Shown: in pieces, positions 1 through 8,055 of the stretch
Layout of the letters: each line of letters opens with the position of its first letter
How positions within the stretch are numbered: position 1 is the stretch's first letter
NCBI GenBank assembly: GCA_900557255.1
Contig: USSA01000110.1
Coordinates: 1 to 9,620 of the forward strand
Source: an uncultured Prevotella sp.
GTDB lineage: Bacteria; Bacteroidota; Bacteroidia; Bacteroidales; Bacteroidaceae
DNA length: 9,620 bases
Reading direction: 5' to 3'
Program-made: the position numbers and the translations under genes
Notes under the pieces: generated by a model
The model's input: only the letters and a program-made list of their open reading frames with translations
Databases searched by the model: none
Told to the model about the DNA's origin: nothing

Positions 1-10
1 GTGAAAAGGC

Positions 11-51
11 AAAAAATAAAAAGGGGTGCGTCACAGACTTATGACACACCC
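11..51 (-). terminator. Rho-independent terminator of the five-gene operon
   Basis: Read on the minus strand, GGGTGTGTCA (51-42) pairs with TGACGCACCC (33-24). This makes a 10-base-pair stem with one G-U wobble and an 8-base loop (41-34). A T-rich run follows directly (TTTTTATTTTTT, 22-11). It begins 12 bases after the stop codon of the surface phosphoesterase gene. The G+C-rich stem followed by the T-tract is a classic intrinsic terminator, so the operon very likely ends here. Bases 1-10 are too short to interpret. Confidence 0.9.
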
Positions 52-63
52 TCCTTTTGTTTT

Positions 64-1599
64 CTATTGATACTGGACGGCAGAGAAAATATCGCTGACA
101 AAATCAGTTTGTGTATAGGTGTTTCCATATCCATCTGTTGCTACCACTCTTACCTTGGCATGAGGATTGTGAAGTTTATAGACGAACTCATGTGCACTCG
201 TAGGAGAATAATTTTCCGGGTTGCGGTTGAGTACACCCAGCATGTATCCACCGGCCCAGGCATCGGGCTTATAGGCATGATAAGTCATTTCGCCCATATA
301 CACATCATCTTCATAAATGCCAACATGCCAGGAAGAATCATAATTCCAGATATTTGCTACCACATAATCGGATGTCAGATTATAATTGAATATTCCATAA
401 TCACCACCAAATGTTGCATCCCCATGGTGCAGCCTTATCTGAAAACTCCGGTCAAAGCGGGTTGACTTATAATAGTTGTCAACAAACTCATTACCATTGA
501 TTTCGTAAATGGCATATCCGTTAGGGGTGCCATCTGCACAGATTACACCATGCCACCATGCTCCGCATGCAGCTCCCGTAATACGCTCTTCTACCTGGAT
601 AGGAGTCGTAATCTGAAAATTCTGATTGTAATGCGTATGGCCACACATCAGTTTTACGTGATTGAATTCTTTCAACAGACTGAGTATTGCATCCCGATTT
701 TGGATGTTGCTGTTACGGATTGGAATGTGATAATATACGATGACCAGATTGTTCTTTGGTACATACTGCAAGTCCTGTCGCATCCATTCTACCTGTTCAT
801 CGCTGAATCCTCCCACATATTCATCCGAATTACTGAATATTATATTATCCAGACAAATGAAGTGAACCTTTCCGCGGTTGAAGGAATAATTGAGAGGACC
901 GAACTGTCTTGTGTAGGTAGTAGTGGTCCGAGGTACTGATTTGTCGGTTTGCGGATCCTTGTCATGGTTTCCGATACATGGAAACATAGGCATGGTGGTA
1001 GAATTGAGCAGCGTCTTCATCGCCCTCATGTGCTCAGGCTTGTTGTTGACAATGTCTCCCAGACAGATGCCATAAACAGGAAGCTGGAGTGTTGACAAAA
1101 CAGCCTTCAGGTCATGCAAAGTCTCTTCGGTAAAGCGGCTGATTTCCTTATTGTTCGTAACCTGAGGGTCAGCCATGGCTACCAGATAGAAATGGTTCTC
1201 ACTATCGGCAAGTTTGTCCAATTTGAAATCATATTCCTTTGCAGAGGAGAGTTTCTGATAAAACTGTGTGCTTTTAGCCTTGTATTCCGCAGGTATGGAA
1301 TAGCTTACAAATTCAGCCTTTTCGTTGCGCTTCATCTGATAAAAACCACGGCTATCAGTTGCCACACATTGGTATCCGTCGGAAACGACAACATCCTTCA
1401 GAGGATTCCCCCCGTTATCACAAATGATGCCATACAGGTCGTTTCCCGCATCAGGAGTTGGTACCTTCTGCTGTGAAGGAGTAGGGTTAGTTCCGTTGCC
1501 GGTTGTTTCGTCATCATCGCTACTGCTGCACGATAAACAGCAAAAGAAGAGTGCCATGAAAAGCACTACTCCTAATGAATATGAAAGAAAATTCTTCAT
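64..1599 (-). CDS. Surface-lipoprotein calcineurin-like metallophosphoesterase, paralogue of the operon's first gene
   Basis: Predicted metal-dependent phosphoesterase of 511 residues, last gene of the operon. The lipoprotein signal ends CLSC (lipid Cys24), followed by SSSDDDE, an S-(D/E)3-type surface-export signal. A low-complexity Thr/Pro/Gly/Gln tether follows, to about residue 52. An Ig-like N-terminal domain (about 53-128) precedes the catalytic domain with DPQ 144-146, GD 181-182, GNHD 210-213, H291 (YYHIP) and GHTH 320-323. A C-terminal domain follows (about 380-511; ANIWNYD 415-421). Conserved stretches such as TGAACGAWWHG (341-351) match GAACGSWWAG in the other phosphoesterase, so the two are homologous throughout. 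All core metal-ligand motifs are present, so it should be active. The inferred role is removal of phosphate groups or cleavage of phosphodiesters on the substrate at the cell surface. It starts 30 bases after the BACON gene. The substrate is unknown. Confidence 0.95.
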   Translation of the reverse strand: MKNFLSYSLGVVLFMALFFCCLSCSSSDDDETTGNGTNPTPSQQKVPTPDAGNDLYGIICDNGGNPLKDVVVSDGYQCVATDSRGFYQMKRNEKAEFVSYSIPAEYKAKSTQFYQKLSSAKEYDFKLDKLADSENHFYLVAMADPQVTNNKEISRFTEETLHDLKAVLSTLQLPVYGICLGDIVNNKPEHMRAMKTLLNSTTMPMFPCIGNHDKDPQTDKSVPRTTTTYTRQFGPLNYSFNRGKVHFICLDNIIFSNSDEYVGGFSDEQVEWMRQDLQYVPKNNLVIVYYHIPIRNSNIQNRDAILSLLKEFNHVKLMCGHTHYNQNFQITTPIQVEERITGAACGAWWHGVICADGTPNGYAIYEINGNEFVDNYYKSTRFDRSFQIRLHHGDATFGGDYGIFNYNLTSDYVVANIWNYDSSWHVGIYEDDVYMGEMTYHAYKPDAWAGGYMLGVLNRNPENYSPTSAHEFVYKLHNPHAKVRVVATDGYGNTYTQTDFVSDIFSAVQYQ

Positions 1600-1629
1600 G
1601 AAAAATCTAAAACTTAATCAAATACATTT

Positions 1630-2877
1630 TTATTTTTCTTCTGATATAACTATGTCGTCCATACAGAATCGCTTATTTCCCTGGGTACTGAACTGTATCC
1701 GGGTTTCTGCAGTTACACCATCAACAGTAAAAGCAACCTCTTCCCAGGTACCACCCATAGCCGTACCGGCATTCTTATAGGTATAAGAACTGACAGATGG
1801 AGTACCTCCGCCTAAAACCGTAATAGTCATCACACCACCGCTTTCCTTATAGTACTGGGCTACACGGCAACTCACCTTGATGCGGGCAGTTCCTTCCGTC
1901 AGGTTGGAGATAGCTGGAGTAATCAGCTTACCGATGGCTGACGCTGTACCCATCTTGACATATCCCGGATGTTCATAAATCTTAGCACCATCCCATCCAG
2001 AGAAACCGCGAAGCTGACGATAAGATTCTGCCATGGTGAGAATCAGATCATTGCTTCCGTCATCAGTAGCCTTGCAGGTGGTTGTAGGTTGGGTTGTATC
2101 AATTACCTTGCCACCATCTCCGCTTACGAAGACGCCCTTTATGCCTGGTGTGTAAGCAATCACATCTCCACCCCAAAGCATAAGATCGAAGTGCTGCTCC
2201 AGAAGAATTTTTGAAAGCACGTTGCTTTGGATGACGATAGAATTGGCTGTTTCATCATTTGACTGTATCTTGATTACTAGAGAACCAGAAGCTATAGGCT
2301 TTCCCTCCAGCGGAAGAGACAAGGTTCCTGCTGGTGCATCCAGGGTGAACGATTTGTCGTTGACCTTCAGACCTTCTGAGCCTGCACCGCTGAGCGTGGT
2401 ATGAAGTGTTATCTTCTGACCGGCATAACCATAGCTATAAGGAACTTCTATAGAAATATCCTCAATCTGCTGACCAGCTTTCAATGCTCCGCTAACCTTA
2501 CCCTTCCCGAAAGTCAAAGGAGCTCCTTCTTCCTGCTGGCAGGTTACCGTAAGATCCTTGCCTGCCGCATGGAGAACAAATGTTCCTTGACGTGACGCTT
2601 GGGTATTGCGGGCTGACGTGACCACAATCTTTTCGCGTGTTGTTCCGTCACCCTTTCCCTGCACCGAACTGAAACTTAACCAGTCACAATCAGAAGTGAT
2701 GCTCCAGTCGCCATTCGTACATACGGTAAAATCCTTGGAATCCTGTGCATAAGAAAAACGAAGGTTGTCGTCACTTCTCAGTACAAATGACTCCTCATCG
2801 CTGGTGCAAGAACTAACAGAACAACCGCATATAGCTAAAGTGGCACTCAATGCCAAGTTTAAAATCTTTGTCTTCAT
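1630..2877 (-). CDS. BACON-domain surface lipoprotein in the SusE/F position
   Basis: Predicted non-catalytic surface binding protein of 415 residues. The start at 2877 is preferred because it gives a standard basic n-region (MKTK) and a 24-residue lipoprotein signal; an in-frame ATG at 2889 adds four residues and overlaps the SusD gene. The signal ends VSSC (lipid Cys24), followed by TSDEE, which matches the S-(D/E)3 surface-export signal of Bacteroidetes lipoproteins. Residues about 35-117 are a BACON domain (NGDWSITSDCDWLSFS at 55-70, RQGTF at 96-100). Residues about 120-224 look like another beta-sandwich. Residues about 225-415 look like a jelly-roll binding module with a terminal FCMDDIVIS (404-412). 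BACON domains are often proposed to bind glycan or mucin or to act as spacers. No catalytic motif was seen. Its position after SusD suggests a SusE/F-like accessory ligand-binding role, but there is no clear sequence resemblance to SusE or SusF. Confidence 0.9.
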   Translation of the reverse strand: MKTKILNLALSATLAICGCSVSSCTSDEESFVLRSDDNLRFSYAQDSKDFTVCTNGDWSITSDCDWLSFSSVQGKGDGTTREKIVVTSARNTQASRQGTFVLHAAGKDLTVTCQQEEGAPLTFGKGKVSGALKAGQQIEDISIEVPYSYGYAGQKITLHTTLSGAGSEGLKVNDKSFTLDAPAGTLSLPLEGKPIASGSLVIKIQSNDETANSIVIQSNVLSKILLEQHFDLMLWGGDVIAYTPGIKGVFVSGDGGKVIDTTQPTTTCKATDDGSNDLILTMAESYRQLRGFSGWDGAKIYEHPGYVKMGTASAIGKLITPAISNLTEGTARIKVSCRVAQYYKESGGVMTITVLGGGTPSVSSYTYKNAGTAMGGTWEEVAFTVDGVTAETRIQFSTQGNKRFCMDDIVISEEK

Positions 2878-2879
2878 CT

Positions 2880-4664
2880 TTATTCCCATCCGTAGTTTTG
2901 TTTTAAATTAGGGTTCTTTACATAGGCAGCCTTCGGTATTGGGTGCAAGTATTTCTTGTCACTCCAACTGTTCTCGTTCTTGATGACAAGACGTCCGTCC
3001 TTGAATGTATAATAAGGTGACTTGCTGAGGTCTATAAGATAGACACCTGCTGGGGTAGAGCCTGGTTTTCTGTCAACTACTTCCAGGTCTTTTACGCCAT
3101 CACCATTGGTATCGTAAGCCTCATTCTTGTTACCTATATAAATACTGCTCCATGATTTGGTGAGCATGTCTCCTTCTGCCCAGCGCATCAGATCGTCATA
3201 ACGGAGTCCACCTCCTTCAAAGAAGAGTTCGATGGCACGCTCTCGGCGGATCTCCAGAATCCACTTATCAGAGACCTTATTATTATAGTAGCTGATGAGA
3301 TAAGGATCGGCTACAACAGGAGCATCACCCTTTACACCGGCACGCTCACGGATAGGACGGATTGTCTTGTTCCATACATTTTCATCCATTAAGCCTAATT
3401 CTGCCTTCGCTTCAGCCTCGTTGAGAAGAATCTCAGCATAGCGGAAGATAGGAATGGCATTGCTGCATCGGCTAGTCTGCTCGTAATAGGTATCGTCCAT
3501 ATTGAACTTGATGACCTGATAACCCGTCATAGTTACAGCCCATGTAGCATTGTAGGTTTTCTTCGTACCATTAATGTTCTTGATATAAGCTGGTGTGATG
3601 ACACTCTGCTGGAGGCGATAGTCGCGATTGGTACAGTTCTCTACAAACGTCTTCTTGTCGTATCCGGTTTGATCGGTGAATCGGCTTCCATCCAGATTGA
3701 GATAGGTGTTGACAAACTCCTGTGTAGGCGACCAGCGACGGGTATCATTACCTGCAGAATTGAATTTCTGTGTTACATTATGTGTTGACATCAGATCGGC
3801 GCTATATTCTCTAGCCATAATGACTTCCTGATCTTTAGGCTTTTCAGACTGGAACAGACTGCGATAATCGGTTGCCGGATTACCGGTATTTACCAAACTA
3901 TAGGCTCCAGAATTCATCAGTTCTTCAGAAGCATCGATACAGGCCTGTAGATACTTGCGCGATCCGTCAGCCTCCTGCCAAGCTTCGTTGGTAGAAGGGT
4001 TGACACTATGGTACTTGCGGTATGTCCCTTCGAAGAGGCAGATGCGTGATTTCAGAGCAAGAGCAGCATAACGGGAAATTTTTTCGTCCTTGCTAGCCTT
4101 AAGGTGCTCGCATGCAAAATTGATGTCTTCCAGAATCTTGTTCATGACAAATTCCCGACTGTCACGGACCTTGTAAAGCAAATCGTGGTCATCGGCATCG
4201 ATAGGTTCATCATACCAAGGAAGATCTCCGTAAGTCTTCACTTTGTCAAAATAGAAATAGGCTCTCCAGAATCTGGCAATTCCACGATAGTAGTCGAGGG
4301 TTGCCGCATCGGTGGTAGAAGCCGCCTTGTTGATATTCTTCAGAAAATAATTGCAGCGGAAGAGATTGGTCCATGCACCATAGGTCCATCCCGACATCTT
4401 ATCTACATTAAAATCTGCCATCAGCAGCGGACTGGTAGTACTGGTAGCCAGATAGTCGCAGGTTCCGCTACCGCTACTGGTCAGTTCCTCTGCACTTGGA
4501 ATGAAATCTACATAAAGACCATTGGCATAAAGGTCCAGTTCAGTCTGGTTGGCAAAGAACTTGTCGGCATCCAATTTATTGGAAGGCTCCTTGTCAAGGA
4601 AGTCGCTGCACGAAGTAAGTGTTACTGCTGCAATGGCAAGACCGTATATTATCTTTTTCATCAT
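2880..4664 (-). CDS. SusD/RagB-family surface nutrient-binding lipoprotein
   Basis: Surface glycan- or nutrient-binding partner of the upstream SusC, 594 residues. The lipoprotein signal ends in LTSC, with the lipidated Cys at residue 19 followed by SDFLDKEP, a near-universal SusD start. The TPR-like N-terminal half includes RFWRAYFYFDKVKTYGDLPW (131-150). The RagB/SusD C-terminal half shows RRERAIELFFEGGGLRYDDL (473-492) and the terminal HPIPKAAYVKNPNLKQNYGW (574-593). A loop at 518-528, DTNGDGVKDLE, has the spacing of an EF-hand or dockerin-type calcium site. Two adjacent Met codons could both serve as the start (4664 or 4661). The stop codon lies 2 bases from the preferred start of the next gene, and overlaps the longest form of that gene, which suggests translational coupling. 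The family assignment is certain; the ligand is not known. Confidence 0.97.
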   Translation of the reverse strand: MMKKIIYGLAIAAVTLTSCSDFLDKEPSNKLDADKFFANQTELDLYANGLYVDFIPSAEELTSSGSGTCDYLATSTTSPLLMADFNVDKMSGWTYGAWTNLFRCNYFLKNINKAASTTDAATLDYYRGIARFWRAYFYFDKVKTYGDLPWYDEPIDADDHDLLYKVRDSREFVMNKILEDINFACEHLKASKDEKISRYAALALKSRICLFEGTYRKYHSVNPSTNEAWQEADGSRKYLQACIDASEELMNSGAYSLVNTGNPATDYRSLFQSEKPKDQEVIMAREYSADLMSTHNVTQKFNSAGNDTRRWSPTQEFVNTYLNLDGSRFTDQTGYDKKTFVENCTNRDYRLQQSVITPAYIKNINGTKKTYNATWAVTMTGYQVIKFNMDDTYYEQTSRCSNAIPIFRYAEILLNEAEAKAELGLMDENVWNKTIRPIRERAGVKGDAPVVADPYLISYYNNKVSDKWILEIRRERAIELFFEGGGLRYDDLMRWAEGDMLTKSWSSIYIGNKNEAYDTNGDGVKDLEVVDRKPGSTPAGVYLIDLSKSPYYTFKDGRLVIKNENSWSDKKYLHPIPKAAYVKNPNLKQNYGWE

Positions 4665-4704
4665 TATTTCGTTGTTATAATATGATTTTTTACTATGTTT
4701 GTCT

Positions 4705-7700
4705 TTAGAAAGTCACGTTAAGACCGAACGAGATTGATTTCATCATCGGATAACTGTAACCATCTCCTGCAGATCCTACAGGGTTCCATCCGTCAGGATC
4801 GCCTGCCTCAATGACCTCCGGGTCAAAGTTCTTGGCATGCTTGTGCAATGGAGTGAAGGTGAGCAGATTCTCTCCTGAAACATAGAACATAAGTTTCTCT
4901 ATACCTATCTTGCTGGTCAGAACCTTAGGGAAGGTATAGTTCACGGTTACGTTCTTCAGACGGAGATAGGCTGCACTCTGCAGGTACTTGTCATTCGCCT
5001 GTGAAAGAGGACCTTTACTTACTTCGGCAATGTAAGAACGGAAGCGTGGCCAATAGGCATTAGGATTGGTGATATTACCATCCTCGTCTACACCTGCTTG
5101 AGTATTTGCATTATGCCAAGGCAAGTCGAATCCATAGGCGCGTCCATACTGTCCCCAGAAGAGTGATGACTCCTTGTGAGGATACCAGTCGCGCTTGCCC
5201 ACACCCTGCCAGAACATAGAGAATCCGATGCCGTTCCAATCGGCACCAAACGAGAAACTGTAGCAGTAGCGAGGGGTTGTATTACCTATCTTCTTCAGGT
5301 CACCATGGTTCTCCAAGGTGTTGTTACCATTATCAATTGCTTTACTGCCGTCCAGGTCCTTAAACTTCAGATCGCCTGCTTCCCATACTGTTCCGCCTCC
5401 GTTATAGTTGGTAAACCAGCTCTGTGAAGGAGAGTTTGCCACATCTTCCTTACTCTGATAGAAACCAGCCACTGAGAATCCCCAGATTTCTCCGATTTCC
5501 ATACCTTTATAATAATGTGTGTCATAGATGGTTGGCAAGGTGTTGGTGGTAGCAGTATATTTGGTAATCTTGCTATGACTATCCCACAGAGCACCCTTTA
5601 CAAAGTAGTTGAATGGCTTACCTGCCAGTTTGAAGTTGTCCTTCCATCCCAAACTCAACTCCCAGCCATCGGTACGCATATCGGCATTGTTGCCCTTAGG
5701 AGCGCTGTTGCCGTATACGGCAGGCAGCTCATCGCCAACAACATACATATCGGTTGTGTTCTTGCGATAAATATCAAAGCACAGATTGAACCGGTTCTTG
5801 AAGAGGTCGAGATCTACCCCAAAATCGTAGGAAGTTACCTTCTCCCAAGTCAAACTCTTCGGAGTTGGGGTAGGAGCATTGGTATAAGTAACGAAGTTGC
5901 CATTCTGTACCACATTACTCTTGTTCACAGACATGGTAGAGAGATATTGATATGGACTGACAAGACCATTACCTGCCTCACCGACAGAGAAACGGAACTT
6001 CAGATTGTCGAGGAACTGGTCACGCAGATTCTTCATCCAAGGTTCCTCAGAAATGCGCCATCCCACAGAACCGGACGGGAAGAAACCCCATTGCTGATTG
6101 GTAGGAAATTTGGAACTTCCGTCATAACGACCACTGAATTCTGCCAGATAACGGCCCTTGAAATTATAGTTCAGGCGATAGAAATAACCCAGGAAAGACC
6201 ATTCATTGCTGCCGTTATCCTGAATATAATAGCTGTCTCCATTAATCAGATTGAAGTTTGGCTTGTCCTTTACCAACAATCCCTGACGCATGATGCGGGT
6301 GGTTTTATAATCATTGTCTTCGATATTCCATCCCGCCATAACCTTCACATGATGCGCATCACCCAACTTTGGAGTATAGGTTAATGTAGCATTGGCAGCC
6401 TTATATTCTGTATCGTAATAGCGATATTCCAGATAGCTGAAGTTCTGATGGTCAACCGATTCTTTAGGAGAGATATATCCTGTATATACGTTACCCACTT
6501 GGTTGCGATAATTATGAGTATAGTTATAGGTAAAATCCGCCTTCGCTTGAAGCACATCCTTGATGATGTCGGCTGTCAGGGCTGTGGTATTCTTGAAAGT
6601 CCATTTCTTGAGTTCTCTGTAAGAAGTTCCCTCATACATACCGGCATATCCTGTATAAACAGCAGCCTCGGTCCATGTTCCGTCTAGGTTGCGGAGGGTT
6701 GCTACTGGGAATCCTTGGGTTTCATACTGACGCTGGATAGGAATGATGGTTGACAGATCAGTAGGACTGTAGGAATACATGACGGCAGGTTCATGATAGG
6801 TTCTGCGCCAGAACTCGGTATTATTGGAGAGTTTGAGCCATTTATTCAGCTGCAGGGTTCCAACCGCCTTCATGTTCCATCGCTTGAAATTCTCATCGCC
6901 AATTTTATAAATACCATCGTTCTGATAATAGGCACCTGAGAGAAGATAGGTGGCACGCTTGGTTCCACCACTCAGACTGATACTATGCTGGGTAGCAAAA
7001 GATGTATTCTTATAGGTTTCATCGAACCAGTCGGTATTGCCAAAATAGTCGTAATATCCATTGGAGTTGACACGGATTTTTTCTAAAGTGTTATCTGCAT
7101 CACGGCGCTGTAACTCAGAATACCAGTCGTTCCAGTTTACGATAAACTTATTGAAACGGTTGTTGATGGTGCTAGGTTCCTTTCCTTTATAGTTGACATA
7201 GGCATTATAGAAGTCGGTAGTCCACTGCAAACCATTGGTTACCATCTCCGGTTTCACTGTACGCTGAAGAACAGAAGCATTGGCGCTGTACTTGATAACC
7301 GGTTTACCTGCTTTTGCCTTCTTGGTGGTAACGAGGATTACGCCGAAAGCACCGCGTGCACCATACACAGCTGTAGAAGAAGCATCCTTCAGTACGGAAA
7401 TGTTCTCTACATCCTCCGGGTTAACAGCATTCAAATCGCCCTCTACACCGTCAATCAGAATCAGAGCTGAACCGCCGGCGCCGATGGAGGTTACACTACC
7501 TCTGATTTTGATGTTACCCGTTCTGATAGGTTTACCATCAGCTATGGTTATGGTCATTCCCGGCACCTCGCCCTGCAAGGAGCGTACGATATTAGGATTG
7601 CTTCTGTTTTCGAGCACCTCACCTCCTACGCTGGAGATGGCACCGATGATATCGCGTTTCTTCTGTACGCCATAGCCAACAACTACCAGTTCATCGAGAG

Positions 7701-8016
7701 ATTTGACATCCTGCTGCAAAACAATGTTGAGAGGTTTTCCGTTGAAATAAATATCCTGTTCCTTATATCCCAGATAAGAGATGTGTAATCTTTCTCCTTT
7801 TTTCACTTTCAAGGTAAAGTTACCATCTGCATCGGTAGTGACGCCTTGTTTTGACGTCTTATCCATGATGGTGACACCTATCAGCGGTTCACCTTTCTCG
7901 TCCTTGACAGTACCTGTAAGCGTGGATTCTGAATCCGCATAGCTCATCAGACTGGTACCTACCAGCAATGTTGTCAAAGCTAACCTTGATATGCTGTTTC
8001 TACTCTTCTTTTTCAT
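4705..8016 (-). CDS. SusC/RagA-family TonB-dependent outer-membrane transporter
   Basis: Outer-membrane importer of 1103 residues, a usual length for the SusC family. A signal peptide (1-27, ending MSYA) is followed by a carboxypeptidase-regulatory-like domain (about 32-103), a conserved segment DELVVVGYG (108-116) and a plug domain (about 123-232; IRG 171-173, LIDGVEG 187-193, YGARGAFG 218-225). The rest is a beta-barrel rich in aromatic residues that ends in Phe, as is typical of outer-membrane barrels. SusC proteins import ligands using TonB energy, with the partner SusD acting as a lid. There is no N-terminal STN signalling domain, so the transporter is unlikely to control its own operon through an anti-sigma factor. 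The SusD gene starts 40 bases downstream. The ligand cannot be inferred from this protein; the flanking phosphoesterases suggest something carrying phosphate esters. Confidence 0.97.
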   Translation of the reverse strand: MKKKSRNSISRLALTTLLVGTSLMSYADSESTLTGTVKDEKGEPLIGVTIMDKTSKQGVTTDADGNFTLKVKKGERLHISYLGYKEQDIYFNGKPLNIVLQQDVKSLDELVVVGYGVQKKRDIIGAISSVGGEVLENRSNPNIVRSLQGEVPGMTITIADGKPIRTGNIKIRGSVTSIGAGGSALILIDGVEGDLNAVNPEDVENISVLKDASSTAVYGARGAFGVILVTTKKAKAGKPVIKYSANASVLQRTVKPEMVTNGLQWTTDFYNAYVNYKGKEPSTINNRFNKFIVNWNDWYSELQRRDADNTLEKIRVNSNGYYDYFGNTDWFDETYKNTSFATQHSISLSGGTKRATYLLSGAYYQNDGIYKIGDENFKRWNMKAVGTLQLNKWLKLSNNTEFWRRTYHEPAVMYSYSPTDLSTIIPIQRQYETQGFPVATLRNLDGTWTEAAVYTGYAGMYEGTSYRELKKWTFKNTTALTADIIKDVLQAKADFTYNYTHNYRNQVGNVYTGYISPKESVDHQNFSYLEYRYYDTEYKAANATLTYTPKLGDAHHVKVMAGWNIEDNDYKTTRIMRQGLLVKDKPNFNLINGDSYYIQDNGSNEWSFLGYFYRLNYNFKGRYLAEFSGRYDGSSKFPTNQQWGFFPSGSVGWRISEEPWMKNLRDQFLDNLKFRFSVGEAGNGLVSPYQYLSTMSVNKSNVVQNGNFVTYTNAPTPTPKSLTWEKVTSYDFGVDLDLFKNRFNLCFDIYRKNTTDMYVVGDELPAVYGNSAPKGNNADMRTDGWELSLGWKDNFKLAGKPFNYFVKGALWDSHSKITKYTATTNTLPTIYDTHYYKGMEIGEIWGFSVAGFYQSKEDVANSPSQSWFTNYNGGGTVWEAGDLKFKDLDGSKAIDNGNNTLENHGDLKKIGNTTPRYCYSFSFGADWNGIGFSMFWQGVGKRDWYPHKESSLFWGQYGRAYGFDLPWHNANTQAGVDEDGNITNPNAYWPRFRSYIAEVSKGPLSQANDKYLQSAAYLRLKNVTVNYTFPKVLTSKIGIEKLMFYVSGENLLTFTPLHKHAKNFDPEVIEAGDPDGWNPVGSAGDGYSYPMMKSISFGLNVTF

Positions 8017-8055
8017 TTTAATTTGAACTTTTATATGAATATCGTGTGTATCAAA

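Noticed and set aside
1..465. Plus-strand open frame of 154 codons at the window's left edge
   Set aside because: It runs antisense through the terminator and the end of the surface phosphoesterase gene, and its protein is rich in Ile, His and Cys with no recognisable domain. It is a shadow frame.
1619..1626. Possible internal -7 promoter element before the last gene (minus strand TGTATTTG)
   Set aside because: It has one mismatch to TAnnTTTG, no TTG at the -33 distance, and lies in a naturally A/T-rich 30-base gap. It is not enough to split the operon.
4104..4685. Plus-strand open frame of 193 codons over the SusD 5' end
   Set aside because: It is antisense to the conserved SusD signal peptide and TPR region. 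Its composition is typical of a reverse-frame shadow.
5515..6384. Plus-strand open frame of 289 codons inside the SusC gene
   Set aside because: It lies wholly antisense to the SusC barrel region, which has strong family conservation. Its translation has no family features and it has no promoter or separate context.
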